DNA of 64,000 bases from DASXHY01 sp035552155 (GTDB taxonomy: Bacteria; Verrucomicrobiota; Verrucomicrobiia; Limisphaerales; DASXHY01), in the NCBI GenBank assembly GCA_035552155.1, contig DASZLX010000031.1:1-64000 (forward strand), written 5' to 3'. The notes below the pieces were generated by a model, which worked only from the letters and a program-made list of their open reading frames with translations, was not told where the DNA came from and searched no databases. The first letter of the stretch is position 1. The number at the start of each line of letters is the position of its first letter. The translations under genes were made by a program, and so were the position numbers. This document shows positions 43,001 through 49,844 of this stretch, piece by piece.

Positions 43001-43311
43001 TTGCCGATGGCGGTTCCCAGTGTAAAGAAACCAAGCGGGGTACCGTTAATGCACGCAAATAGGACAGCGCCCAATGCCACACCGGGCCAAAAGCGATAAC
43101 CAAACAGCAGAATAGCCGCCAGGGCGATTCCGGCGGGCGGCCAGACCAGGACCGTGCTGCCGGAGAGAAACGTCCCTTGTTTGCCGAGCAGTCCGCCGAG
43201 AAAGTACAGGCCTATCAGCATCACCATTCGGGTGAATGTTGATAATTCTTTCTTAGGCCAGATTTTTTCCATGTAGCCCATACCGGCAGACATTGCTTTT
43301 AAACAATTCAA
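40060..43311 (-). CDS. Hybrid sensor histidine kinase with MASE1 and PAS domains
   Basis: The 1083-residue protein has a MASE1-like membrane sensor (about eight helices, residues 20-310), two PAS/PAC units (AVVEDQTDMICRFQPDGTLVFVNESFC and LIDNIPDVVWTAKLDREVTYIGGNVEKVLGY), HisKA with SHELRTPLNAIIGFSEVL and HATPase (NLLSNAVKFTPDGG, GTGLGLALTKRLVE). Two receiver-type domains follow. The first (about 830-945) lacks a clear phospho-Asp and looks degenerate; the last has IIILDLAMPKVGG. It heads the operon with the DivK-like and cyclase genes. An internal start at 43272 (MEKIWPKK) is equally plausible. Confidence 0.9.
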   Translation of the reverse strand: MNCLKAMSAGMGYMEKIWPKKELSTFTRMVMLIGLYFLGGLLGKQGTFLSGSTVLVWPPAGIALAAILLFGYRFWPGVALGAVLFACINGTPLGFFTLGTAIGNTMGAIICTFLLRQISGFNNSMERTRDVTSYIALACFLGTTVNAAFNVVGLIYAGQASWDDLGADTISWWVPNALAALVVAPLLITWSSPSARKWNRRLILEAVVCGLGLVGGTMLSFNSWFVQGIQNYPLAYLPFPFLVWSALRFGPRGATAGTLLVSIMAVNSLLRGTGPFVTHTERDSLMLIGSYIGIIAVTNLLLAAGAAERRQAELAVSDSEKRFRAVVEDQTDMICRFQPDGTLVFVNESFCRFHGMPASELLGKNFFKTLSEEDAAIPLSYVNSLPKEEPVVSFDHRLRSPDKVIVWHQYRIRRLFSENGDTFEFQAVIQDITQRKQSEEALRASEEKYRSLIDNIPDVVWTAKLDREVTYIGGNVEKVLGYSAGELLAEGGKPWVDRIHPEDAELVTQAYHALFARNENFDVEYRVRRKDGEWIWLHDRALNTRMRGGQMCADGVFLDISHRRQYEAALQSAKDAAEAANFAKSQFLANMSHELRTPLNAIIGFSEVLTDKIFGELNQRQFKYSSNILNSGRHLLQLINDILDLAKVESGRAELLRSNFNVGKVLQDAHVVVKTLANKKGINLEFDVPPELPPLYADEAKFKQILYNLLSNAVKFTPDGGQVTITVALTTPGESLRVSVADTGIGIKPQDHARVFREFEQVDSSYGRQQQGTGLGLALTKRLVEMHGGQIAVESEGIEGRGSVFTFVVPMVKAENHPAPARTKPEAKDDVLRPDILVLANETLSRQPMVGEYLNSAGYEVSIVPDRNALMAALKAGEPYAVVAYTETAPDSEAEDLRECRAMMPGRIPLVIFSLNDQEMPEFRLFDGKSTEEPSTRLIDAIRGSKRSSGKELKTVLIVDDEPALLELLGLTLVNRGFQVLRQADGAGGLESARKHRPDIIILDLAMPKVGGKQLIEELRSGSTTKNIPILIHTGTVLDEEQRHSLAEHVHAITFKCEQQALFAELDRLETLADGPMEMEASL

Positions 43312-43445
43312 CAGCGGTAAGACTGCAATTTATGTGCCATAAAGCCTTCGAAGGAAGGCTCTATTTTGACTTGGAATCGAAGCAATGTTTGCGAAGAGAA
43401 CCTAAAGAAAAGCGGCGGGCTGGTGGAAAAGGGAGGCCGGCGGCT

Positions 43446-43940
43446 CTACTTGTCACTCTTGGGACTGTTAGGACCGTTTTCTTTGGACCGGGGAGGCCGG
43501 GAAATTTCCGGCGCCTTGCTCGCCCGCAGCCAAAAGTCATTGATGAGCCGGCTAAGGCTGGCGAAATCCTCAAAATCGAGCGGCTTCACCAGGAATGAAT
43601 TGGCTCCGAGCCGGTAAGCTTCATTGACGTCGCGAATTTCATCGGACGACGTGAGCACCAGGATGCGGAGGGCGGAGAGGCTGGGTTGTTGCCGGACCCA
43701 TTGCAGGACTTCAAAACCGTTCACGCGCGGCATTTTCAAGTCCAGCAGAAAGAGATCGGGCAGCGGATATTCTTCACGATTGGCATATTTGCCATCTCCC
43801 TTGAGATAAGAAATCGCCTCCTGCCCGTTCCAGACGACATGCAGTGGATTAGGAATGCTGGCGCGAGAAAACGCGTGCCGAATCAAAAGGACATAATCCT
43901 CTTCATCTTCGGCGAGCAAAATAACGGCATGTTCAGGCAT
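43446..43940 (-). CDS. Rcp1-type stand-alone response regulator (tandem copy A)
   Basis: The 164-residue protein has the Rcp1-like receiver pattern: VILLAEDEEDYVLLIRHAF, LHVVWNGQEAISYLKG, Asp in LFLLDLKMPRVNG and Lys in FLVKPLDFEDF. It is about 75 percent identical by eye to the next gene. The ATG at 43940 is chosen because it aligns with that paralogue and because the shared promoter element then lies exactly 45 bp upstream in both. Confidence 0.9.
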   Translation of the reverse strand: MPEHAVILLAEDEEDYVLLIRHAFSRASIPNPLHVVWNGQEAISYLKGDGKYANREEYPLPDLFLLDLKMPRVNGFEVLQWVRQQPSLSALRILVLTSSDEIRDVNEAYRLGANSFLVKPLDFEDFASLSRLINDFWLRASKAPEISRPPRSKENGPNSPKSDK

Positions 43941-43984
43941 ACTCGGGCACCCATCAAGTTGACGCATTCATATGCGCCCTGACA

Positions 43985-44003
43985 TGGGGTGATGACCTTA
44001 TAC
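43985..44003 (-). promoter_or_regulatory. Conserved promoter element of tandem receivers (copy A)
   Basis: On the minus strand it reads GTATAAGGT, then a variable ATC-type core, then ACCCCA. It begins 45 bp upstream of the ATG at 43940. The same element with the same distance occurs before copy B, while the leader sequences between element and start do not match. Confidence 0.65.
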
Positions 44004-44066
44004 CAGGATTTAAAGAATTCGCCAACCTGGAAATTTGGCGCGCGGTCCATTGCCGGAGAAGCCGCC

Positions 44067-44573
44067 TCAGGAATTTTGATCGCTCTCGTCTTGCCGACGT
44101 TTGGTTGGCTTCGGGTCTTCTTTCGGCGGTCGAAGGGCCTCGGGAGCACGGCTGGCTTTGAACCAAAAATCTGCAATCAATCGGCTTAAGTGCGTGAAAT
44201 CGCGGAAATCAAGCGGCTTCACTAAAAAGGAGTTCGCTCCCAATTGATAAGCTTCGTCGATGTCCCGCCTGTGCTCCGATGACGTGAGCACCAGGATTCG
44301 CAGGCTGGCCAGGCTGGGCTGTTGCCGGACCCATTTCAGAACCTCCATCCCGTTGACGCGGGGCATTTTCAAATCCAACAGGACGATGTCCGGCAGCGGA
44401 AATTCCTCGCGGTTAGAGTATTTGCCTTCTCCTTTGAGATAGGCGATGGCCTCTTCTCCGTTCCACACGACGTGGATTGGGTTCGGAATATGCGCCCGGG
44501 CAAAAACCTGCTTGATGAGAACAACGTAATCCTCATCGTCTTCCGCTACCAGGATTACGGGGCACGTGGACAT
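44067..44573 (-). CDS. Rcp1-type stand-alone response regulator (tandem copy B)
   Basis: The 168-residue paralogue of the preceding gene reads VILVAEDDEDYVVLIKQVF, IHVVWNGEEAIAYLKG, VLLDLKMPRVNG, FLVKPLDFRDF. The C-terminal tails of the two copies differ (charged, Lys/Asp-rich here). Rcp1-type regulators usually pair with phytochrome-like or hybrid kinases. The kinase at 40060-43311 is the closest candidate. Confidence 0.9.
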   Translation of the reverse strand: MSTCPVILVAEDDEDYVVLIKQVFARAHIPNPIHVVWNGEEAIAYLKGEGKYSNREEFPLPDIVLLDLKMPRVNGMEVLKWVRQQPSLASLRILVLTSSEHRRDIDEAYQLGANSFLVKPLDFRDFTHLSRLIADFWFKASRAPEALRPPKEDPKPTKRRQDESDQNS

Positions 44574-44617
44574 ATGGTCACGCGGGCGACTCTAGGGGGG
44601 CGCAAGCGGGTGTATAA

Positions 44618-44636
44618 TGGGGTGTTTACCTTATAC
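44618..44636 (-). promoter_or_regulatory. Conserved promoter element of tandem receivers (copy B)
   Basis: It matches the element at 43985-44003 in 16 or 17 of 19 positions and lies at the same 45-bp distance from the start codon at 44573. Confidence 0.65.
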
Positions 44637-44705
44637 GAAGCCCTTCATCTTTCACTAGGCCGCACGCCAATCGCATTCCCCTGAAAGCGCTCGCCGGCCC
44701 GGCTT

Positions 44706-45563
44706 TCAACTCAAAATGGCTCCCGGGAAATCCCGCATACCTAATTGTTTCCCGCCGGAATACAGTTTCTCGAAGCCGCCGTTTGTCCATCGGCGGGCCC
44801 GATACAAGGTCGCAAACATGAAATCCGGCGCGGCGCCCCCTTGTCCGCCCACCAGTTCCGCACCGCGTCGCACATTGTCCATCAGCCATGCGGGCATGCG
44901 CAAATGGTAGGGATTGCGCCGCACTTCCTCGACGTGGAATGACAACGCCGCGAGCAGGTCGGCCACGTCTTCCGCGCTCGACTCCACCATCAGGTTGGGC
45001 GTGGGCATCTGGCCCCAGAATTCCGTTTCAATCACGACGGTTTGAAAGGAGGCCGGCAGGCTCTTCAGCGCATCCACGACTAAAAAGTGCGTTCCGATAT
45101 GTGCGCTGTTCCAGTCCAGTTCGTGCGGAACGAAAATCGCGCGCGGTTGGTGTTTCGCCAGCGAGGTGGCGATGACCTTTACGGCGGCGGCCCAATGTTC
45201 CGGCTCGCTCGACCGCGTTTTGGCATTTATTTTTTCCAGGCCGTTCGGTCCCGTTTGTTCCAGTTCAAAACCGATCCAATTGCAGGCATTTTTCAATTCC
45301 TGCAAACGCCCCGCCTGCCGCTCCTTGTTGCTGCCCTGCGTCACGGCCACGTTGATGACGCGCATTTTTGCCTCGCGCATCAAGCGCAATGCCAGCCCGC
45401 CGATGATGCATTCGTCATCGGGGTGGGGCGAAAAAATGAGCGCGCGGGGAGCATCGGCCGCGGGCTTTGAGATGGACTCTGGAGCGATTTGGCCGAGCGG
45501 AAGAGATTTTCCTCCCGCCACCAGGCGGGCAAACGATGAGACGAAGTCGCGATAAGGATTCAT
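44706..45563 (-). CDS. PIG-L family deacetylase
   Basis: The 285-residue protein has the zinc motif IFSPHPDDECIIGG, VNVAVTQGSNKERQAGRLQEL and the HxxxH-like DWNSAHIGTH. PIG-L/LmbE enzymes remove N-acetyl groups from GlcNAc-type substrates. The substrate here is unknown. It is transcribed separately from the receivers. Confidence 0.9.
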   Translation of the reverse strand: MNPYRDFVSSFARLVAGGKSLPLGQIAPESISKPAADAPRALIFSPHPDDECIIGGLALRLMREAKMRVINVAVTQGSNKERQAGRLQELKNACNWIGFELEQTGPNGLEKINAKTRSSEPEHWAAAVKVIATSLAKHQPRAIFVPHELDWNSAHIGTHFLVVDALKSLPASFQTVVIETEFWGQMPTPNLMVESSAEDVADLLAALSFHVEEVRRNPYHLRMPAWLMDNVRRGAELVGGQGGAAPDFMFATLYRARRWTNGGFEKLYSGGKQLGMRDFPGAILS

Positions 45564-45789
45564 GGCATTGGGCGGCGAATCTTTTTGCCGAAATTCTCCG
45601 CAGAACGATTTCGACGCAACCCCTAATTCAGGGGATAACTTACTCGGAAGCCGATGATAGGCGGCCCGCCCTCAAATGACAGCAGGAAACGGCGGCCGCG
45701 GCAGGGTTCACGCATTTATTTCGCCGGAAATTCGGCGCGTTGCAAATAGTTCAATTCGTCCAAGTCTGATGGCACTATCTTCCGGGCGG

Positions 45790-45812
45790 CGGAGCGCCGA
45801 TTTTTAATCGGC
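45790..45812. repeat. Short hairpin repeat CGGAGC-GCCGATT-TTT-AATCGGC
   Basis: This is the second copy of the 6853-6875 element, with a compensatory pair change. It sits in the 382-bp gap 45564-45945, where no gene is supported. Confidence 0.75.
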
Positions 45813-45880
45813 TTTGCCTGGACGCGACCTGCGGGTTGGCGTCATCCAAAAGGGAGCGAACTTATTTATTCCGCAACCTG

Positions 45881-45908
45881 GTAGGAGCCGACGTGAAGAG
45901 GCTCTATC
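45881..45908. repeat. GAGCCGACGTGA hairpin repeat (copy 1)
   Basis: GAGCC (45885-45889) pairs with GGCTC (45900-45904) around GACGTGAAGA. A related element, GCAGCCGACGTGAGGCTCCGC, lies at 59105-59125. Confidence 0.65.
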
Positions 45909-45945
45909 GTTTCCCGCCAAAAATTGTGGGTCTACTTCCGTGAGT

Positions 45946-46728
45946 CTACTTCCTTTTGAAAAAATTGCCGATGCCTTTGGCCGCATTGTTTATCGTGCTG
46001 TTGGCATTGGTGCCCAGTCCTTTGGTAAGATTGCCGGCCATGTTGCCGAGGTTGCCGGCCTCGCTCGCCACTGTCGCGACGGCCTGCTTTTCAATGGCGG
46101 AAATGACCTGCTTCGTCAATTCCGGCGCCGTGATTCCGTCCGGACCGGTGCCCAGGTTGGACAAGTGAATCGTGGGCAAGGGGAGCGTCATCGTTTTACC
46201 TCCCAGATCCGTGATATTCGCGTCCAGCTTCGCGCCGGTGATAGTGAAGTCATCCACCTCCAATTTTTTGCTGGCCTTCTTTTCCTCCTTGGGCGTGGCG
46301 CCGGCGACGTTTGTTCCGCCGGGACCGCTGGTGTTTTCGTTCAGGTTCGCCAGGATTTTGCTCAGGTTATTTCCTTTGAGACCGCCTTCAAAAGTGACTT
46401 CCGGCGCTTCGAGATTGATGGACGTGATAATGAGTTTATCGGAAAGCAGGGAGCCGGGCTTCAATACGAGCGAGACCGTGCCGATGCTGATCGCGTGCGG
46501 CGTCTTGTAACCATCCGGGTTGCCGACCACCAGGCCCTTGATTTTCCCGGAACCGGAGAGGAGGGAGATGCTGACCGCGTCGAGCTTGACGTCCACCTTG
46601 GTCATCTTCGGTCCCAGAGTTTCGATGCCGCTTTTCACCGCGCCGTCGAGGAAGAAATGCACGCCGAGAGCGATGATTATAATCAACACCACCACACCGA
46701 TGACAATACGAAGCAGAATTTTTTTCAT
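45946..46728 (-). CDS. AsmA-like membrane-anchored protein
   Basis: The 260-residue protein has an N-terminal helix (residues 5-28) and a periplasmic AsmA/DUF748-like region: VDVKLDAVSISLLSGSGKIKGLVVGNPDGYKTPHAISIGTVSLVLKPGSLLSDKLIITSINLEAPEVTFEGGLKGNNL. The C terminus is Asn/Gly/Thr-rich. Such proteins have been linked to outer-membrane assembly or lipid transfer. It lies downstream of the receiver gene 46795-47196. Confidence 0.8.
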   Translation of the reverse strand: MKKILLRIVIGVVVLIIIIALGVHFFLDGAVKSGIETLGPKMTKVDVKLDAVSISLLSGSGKIKGLVVGNPDGYKTPHAISIGTVSLVLKPGSLLSDKLIITSINLEAPEVTFEGGLKGNNLSKILANLNENTSGPGGTNVAGATPKEEKKASKKLEVDDFTITGAKLDANITDLGGKTMTLPLPTIHLSNLGTGPDGITAPELTKQVISAIEKQAVATVASEAGNLGNMAGNLTKGLGTNANSTINNAAKGIGNFFKRK

Positions 46729-46794
46729 AAGGCAACCGGGCTGAATTGGACAACTGTTGGTTCGGAGGCAATCTCGCCGAGGGGCCGCCGCGCG

Positions 46795-47196
46795 TCAATT
46801 GCCAAGAAGTTCCCGCACCGCCTTCACCAGGGCCGCGGGCGCATAAGGCTTGGCAAGGAACCGGTCCGGTTTCGCGTCCGTATCAGCGAAAATCGATTCA
46901 TCCACCGTCCCGCTTACGAGCAGGACCTTTTGTTGGGGATTCCGTCTTCGGCATGCGCGGATCAGGTCCAATCCATCCATTTCGTGCATCGCGAAATCCG
47001 TGATGACCAGTTCCGGGGACTTGCTCGACTCGGCAAAGGCCTGCAAAGCCTTTTCGGGATTGGTGAAGGTTTGCATCTCGCAGTTCAAACCGCCCAGGAT
47101 ATGCCGGGCCAGTTCCAGCAGGATGGGCTCGTCGTCCACGATGAGAATACGTGGACGCAAACGTTCGTTTTCTTTTTTTGATTGGGTATCTCCCAT
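46795..47196 (-). CDS. Stand-alone response-regulator receiver protein
   Basis: The 133-residue protein is a receiver only: ILIVDDEPILLELARHIL, Asp in LVITDFAMHEMDGL, LLVSGT and Lys in FLAKPYAPAALV. It is the sixth receiver-bearing gene between 37.8 and 47.2 kb. No kinase lies next to it. Confidence 0.9.
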   Translation of the reverse strand: MGDTQSKKENERLRPRILIVDDEPILLELARHILGGLNCEMQTFTNPEKALQAFAESSKSPELVITDFAMHEMDGLDLIRACRRRNPQQKVLLVSGTVDESIFADTDAKPDRFLAKPYAPAALVKAVRELLGN

Positions 47197-47348
47197 ATTC
47201 GCCGCTTCTACACGCCGAATTTAATATCTGGATAATTGTCTTGCAAGAACCTTTGCGAAATCGATGAAATTCAAATTACCGTTGCGTGGCTGAAAATCGG
47301 GGCTTAATCTCCAACTGCAAACGCCACCTCGTCGCAAGGACTGTCGTT

Positions 47349-49154
47349 ATGAAGAAGCCAAAGAAAGTCACCACCGCGAAGCCGCTTTTACGTCGGGCTG
47401 TGACGGTATCAGCCAAACCGCGCGCCAAGGCCGTCAAAACCGAACCGGCGGAAACGCCCGTGGAGGCTCCGGCAAAGAAAGTTCGTAAGGTCGCCGCGAA
47501 GGTGGTGGAAAAAACAGCGCCGCCCCCGGAAGCGGCTCCCGTCGTCGCACCTAAAGCGGCGGAAATAAAATCCAAAGCCAAAACCAGAACCCCGATCAAA
47601 CCGTTGAGCGCAATGAAGCCTGTTCCCAAGCCGGAGGCACTACCCCTAGCAGAGCCGGTGACGGAGAGCAAGCCAACGCCGGAACTCAAACCGAAAAGAA
47701 AAACGAAACCCGCAACCGCATTTGCACCGGTTGTGGAGAAAAAGCCGGTCGTTGCATCGAAGCCGCCAACTTCAATCAAAGCCGCTATTGGCCCAAAGCC
47801 CGCGCCTGCCGCCGAACCTGTGGTTCCGCAAAAGCCGGTCATCGAGACCAAGCCTCCAGCCAAAGCGGCAAGTCCCGTTCAAAAGCCGGTTTCTCCCGCG
47901 CCTGCTTCCGCGGCGAAGCCCGCCGCGCGGCCCGCGCGTATTCCTCCCATTTTGCTCGAAGGCGACAAACCGGGACCCTCCCGCATCAGCGGCCCGGGCC
48001 AGCGTTACGCGCTGGGTCCGACCGCTCCCGTGGAAAAACTCCCCACGGAAGGCGAGCTGCCGGAATCCTACGGCTCGGGCGCGATTCTGCTCACCGCGCG
48101 CGATCCACACTGGCTTTATACCCATTGGGACTTGTCTGCCAACCAGCAACGTCGTTACAACGCTTTCTCGCGAGACGGGCATCTCGCGGTGCGCATCTAT
48201 ATCGAGGCCGCGCGCGGCAAACCCGTTGTGGAAGTCCAGTTGCATCCGGAATCGCGCCACTGGTTTATTCACGTGGAGCGTGCTAACACGCGCTACGTCG
48301 CCGAGTTGGGATATTACTCAGCTGCGGAAAAATGGACGGTGATTGTCACTTCCGCCGCCACGCTCACGCCGCCGGATGCGGTGTCCACCGACACCTCGGC
48401 CGAGTTCAGCACCATTCCGTTCGAGGTGCCAATGGAGAAATTGCTGTCGCTCGTCAAGGAAGCCGTGCAGGAGAATCCTCCGCTGGCGCAGGCCTTGCAG
48501 GAATTGCGCGCGGAAGGACACGACGACCTGCCACAATTCACCGCCCCGCCGCCGGCCGCCGCGCCGTCGCACTCGTCCGCTCCAGGCACCGCCGCTCGCG
48601 CAACCCGGCGTGCCGCGTGGGAACCCTCCACCTGGACGCCCGCCCAGGAGCGCGCGCTGGCCGAGGTGATCAGCATGGACCACGTGCGACGCGTCTGGAT
48701 GGGTTCGCTGGAAATCACGGAATTGATTCGCCGCCAGTTGGTGCAGAAATCCGCTTCCATGCCGGCGGCGGAACTTGGCGCGCTGGCACCGGGCGCACCC
48801 ACTTCGCCGTCGGGAGCAATCACCGGCATTTCAAGCCCCACCGGCAAACGCGAGCAGGCGAAAGGTTTTTGGTTCAACGTCAATGCGGAACTGATTGTTT
48901 ACGGCGCGACCGAACCCCACGCGACGGTTTCCATCGGCGGGCGGAAAATAAAATTGCGCCCGGATGGTTCGTTCAGCTATCGCTTCGCCTTGCCGGACGG
49001 AAATTACGAGATGCCGGCAATTGCCGTTTCCGCGGACCAAACGGACGGCCGCGCAGCGGAACTGAAATTCAGCCGCCACACAGAATATCGCGGCGAGGTC
49101 GGCGCGCATCCGCAGGACCCGACTTTGCGGCAACCACGGCTGGAGAATTTTTAA
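47349..49154 (+). CDS. DUF4912 protein with basic, Ala/Pro/Lys-rich N-terminal tail
   Basis: The 601-residue protein starts with about 200 residues of Lys/Ala/Pro/Val repeats resembling histone H1-like tails. The DUF4912 domain follows: LPESYGSGAILLTARDPHWLYTHWDLSANQQRR, LAVRIYIEAARGKPVVEVQLHPESRHWFIHVE, RYVAELGYY. A C-terminal region (about 480-590) carries another beta unit (FWFNVNAELIVYGATEPHATVSIGGRKIKLRPDGSFSYRF). DUF4912 genes commonly precede GH57 branching-enzyme genes, as here (49845), so a role in glucan metabolism or binding is inferred. The ATG at 47349 is chosen over 47286. Confidence 0.85.
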   Translation: MKKPKKVTTAKPLLRRAVTVSAKPRAKAVKTEPAETPVEAPAKKVRKVAAKVVEKTAPPPEAAPVVAPKAAEIKSKAKTRTPIKPLSAMKPVPKPEALPLAEPVTESKPTPELKPKRKTKPATAFAPVVEKKPVVASKPPTSIKAAIGPKPAPAAEPVVPQKPVIETKPPAKAASPVQKPVSPAPASAAKPAARPARIPPILLEGDKPGPSRISGPGQRYALGPTAPVEKLPTEGELPESYGSGAILLTARDPHWLYTHWDLSANQQRRYNAFSRDGHLAVRIYIEAARGKPVVEVQLHPESRHWFIHVERANTRYVAELGYYSAAEKWTVIVTSAATLTPPDAVSTDTSAEFSTIPFEVPMEKLLSLVKEAVQENPPLAQALQELRAEGHDDLPQFTAPPPAAAPSHSSAPGTAARATRRAAWEPSTWTPAQERALAEVISMDHVRRVWMGSLEITELIRRQLVQKSASMPAAELGALAPGAPTSPSGAITGISSPTGKREQAKGFWFNVNAELIVYGATEPHATVSIGGRKIKLRPDGSFSYRFALPDGNYEMPAIAVSADQTDGRAAELKFSRHTEYRGEVGAHPQDPTLRQPRLENF

Positions 49155-49157
49155 TAA

Positions 49158-49577
49158 ATGAATCAGGACGAGGAACATCTTCGGCTTTTGTCGATCTTCT
49201 ATTATGTCTGCGCGGGATTTGCGGCGTTATTTGCGTGCCTTCCCATAATTCATTTGATCATGGGCATCGTCTTGCTCTTTCATCCCGAAAGCTTCGGCCC
49301 TGCAAATGGGGCTCCGCCGGCTTTCTTCGGTATATTTTTCATCGTGTTCGCTTTGTTGACGATCCTGGCGGGCTGGGCGTTTGCCGGATTGCTCGTGTAC
49401 GCGGGCCGATGCCTTGGGCAACGCAAGCATTATACCTTTTGCCTCGTGGTCGCGGCGATCGCCTGCCTCTTCATGCCGTTCGGGACGATTCTCGGCATCT
49501 TCACCATCATTGTCCTGGTCCGCCCAACCGTTAAGCCGCTTTTCAAAACCGCCATTCCGCCCGCGTATGCCCAATGA
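49158..49577 (+). CDS. Small membrane protein, four helices
   Basis: The 139-residue protein is almost entirely hydrophobic, with four predicted helices and no motif I recognise. It lies between DUF4912 and GH57 genes, 3 bp after the former, and overlaps the following ORF by 4 bp. It is probably part of this operon. Confidence 0.7.
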   Translation: MNQDEEHLRLLSIFYYVCAGFAALFACLPIIHLIMGIVLLFHPESFGPANGAPPAFFGIFFIVFALLTILAGWAFAGLLVYAGRCLGQRKHYTFCLVVAAIACLFMPFGTILGIFTIIVLVRPTVKPLFKTAIPPAYAQ

Positions 49578-49822
49578 AACGCGCCGTCCGCACCCTGATT
49601 CAATTCATCGCTGCCGGACTCGCGATTTTTGGCGCGCTGGAAATCGGGCTGGAAATTGCGCACCATCAAGTCCAGGTGCATAATCACGTCGATCCCATCA
49701 AGAATGACATCTGGCGCTATGTCATCGGCGCGGCGCTGCTTTTGCTGGGCTTGATTTTGTTTGCCGGCAGCGAATCGCTGGCCGAACAATTGACCGACGA
49801 TATCGACGACACCGAGGAATGA
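49574..49822 (+). CDS. Small two-helix membrane protein
   Basis: The 82-residue protein has two helices (LIQFIAAGLAIFGALEIGLEI and YVIGAALLLLGLILFAG) and an acidic tail (LTDDIDDTEE). It is coupled to the gene before it by ATGA. The GH57 gene starts 22 bp later. The function is unknown. Confidence 0.7.
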   Translation: MKRAVRTLIQFIAAGLAIFGALEIGLEIAHHQVQVHNHVDPIKNDIWRYVIGAALLLLGLILFAGSESLAEQLTDDIDDTEE

Positions 49823-49844
49823 CGCCCGCGCTTTTCTGAACGAC

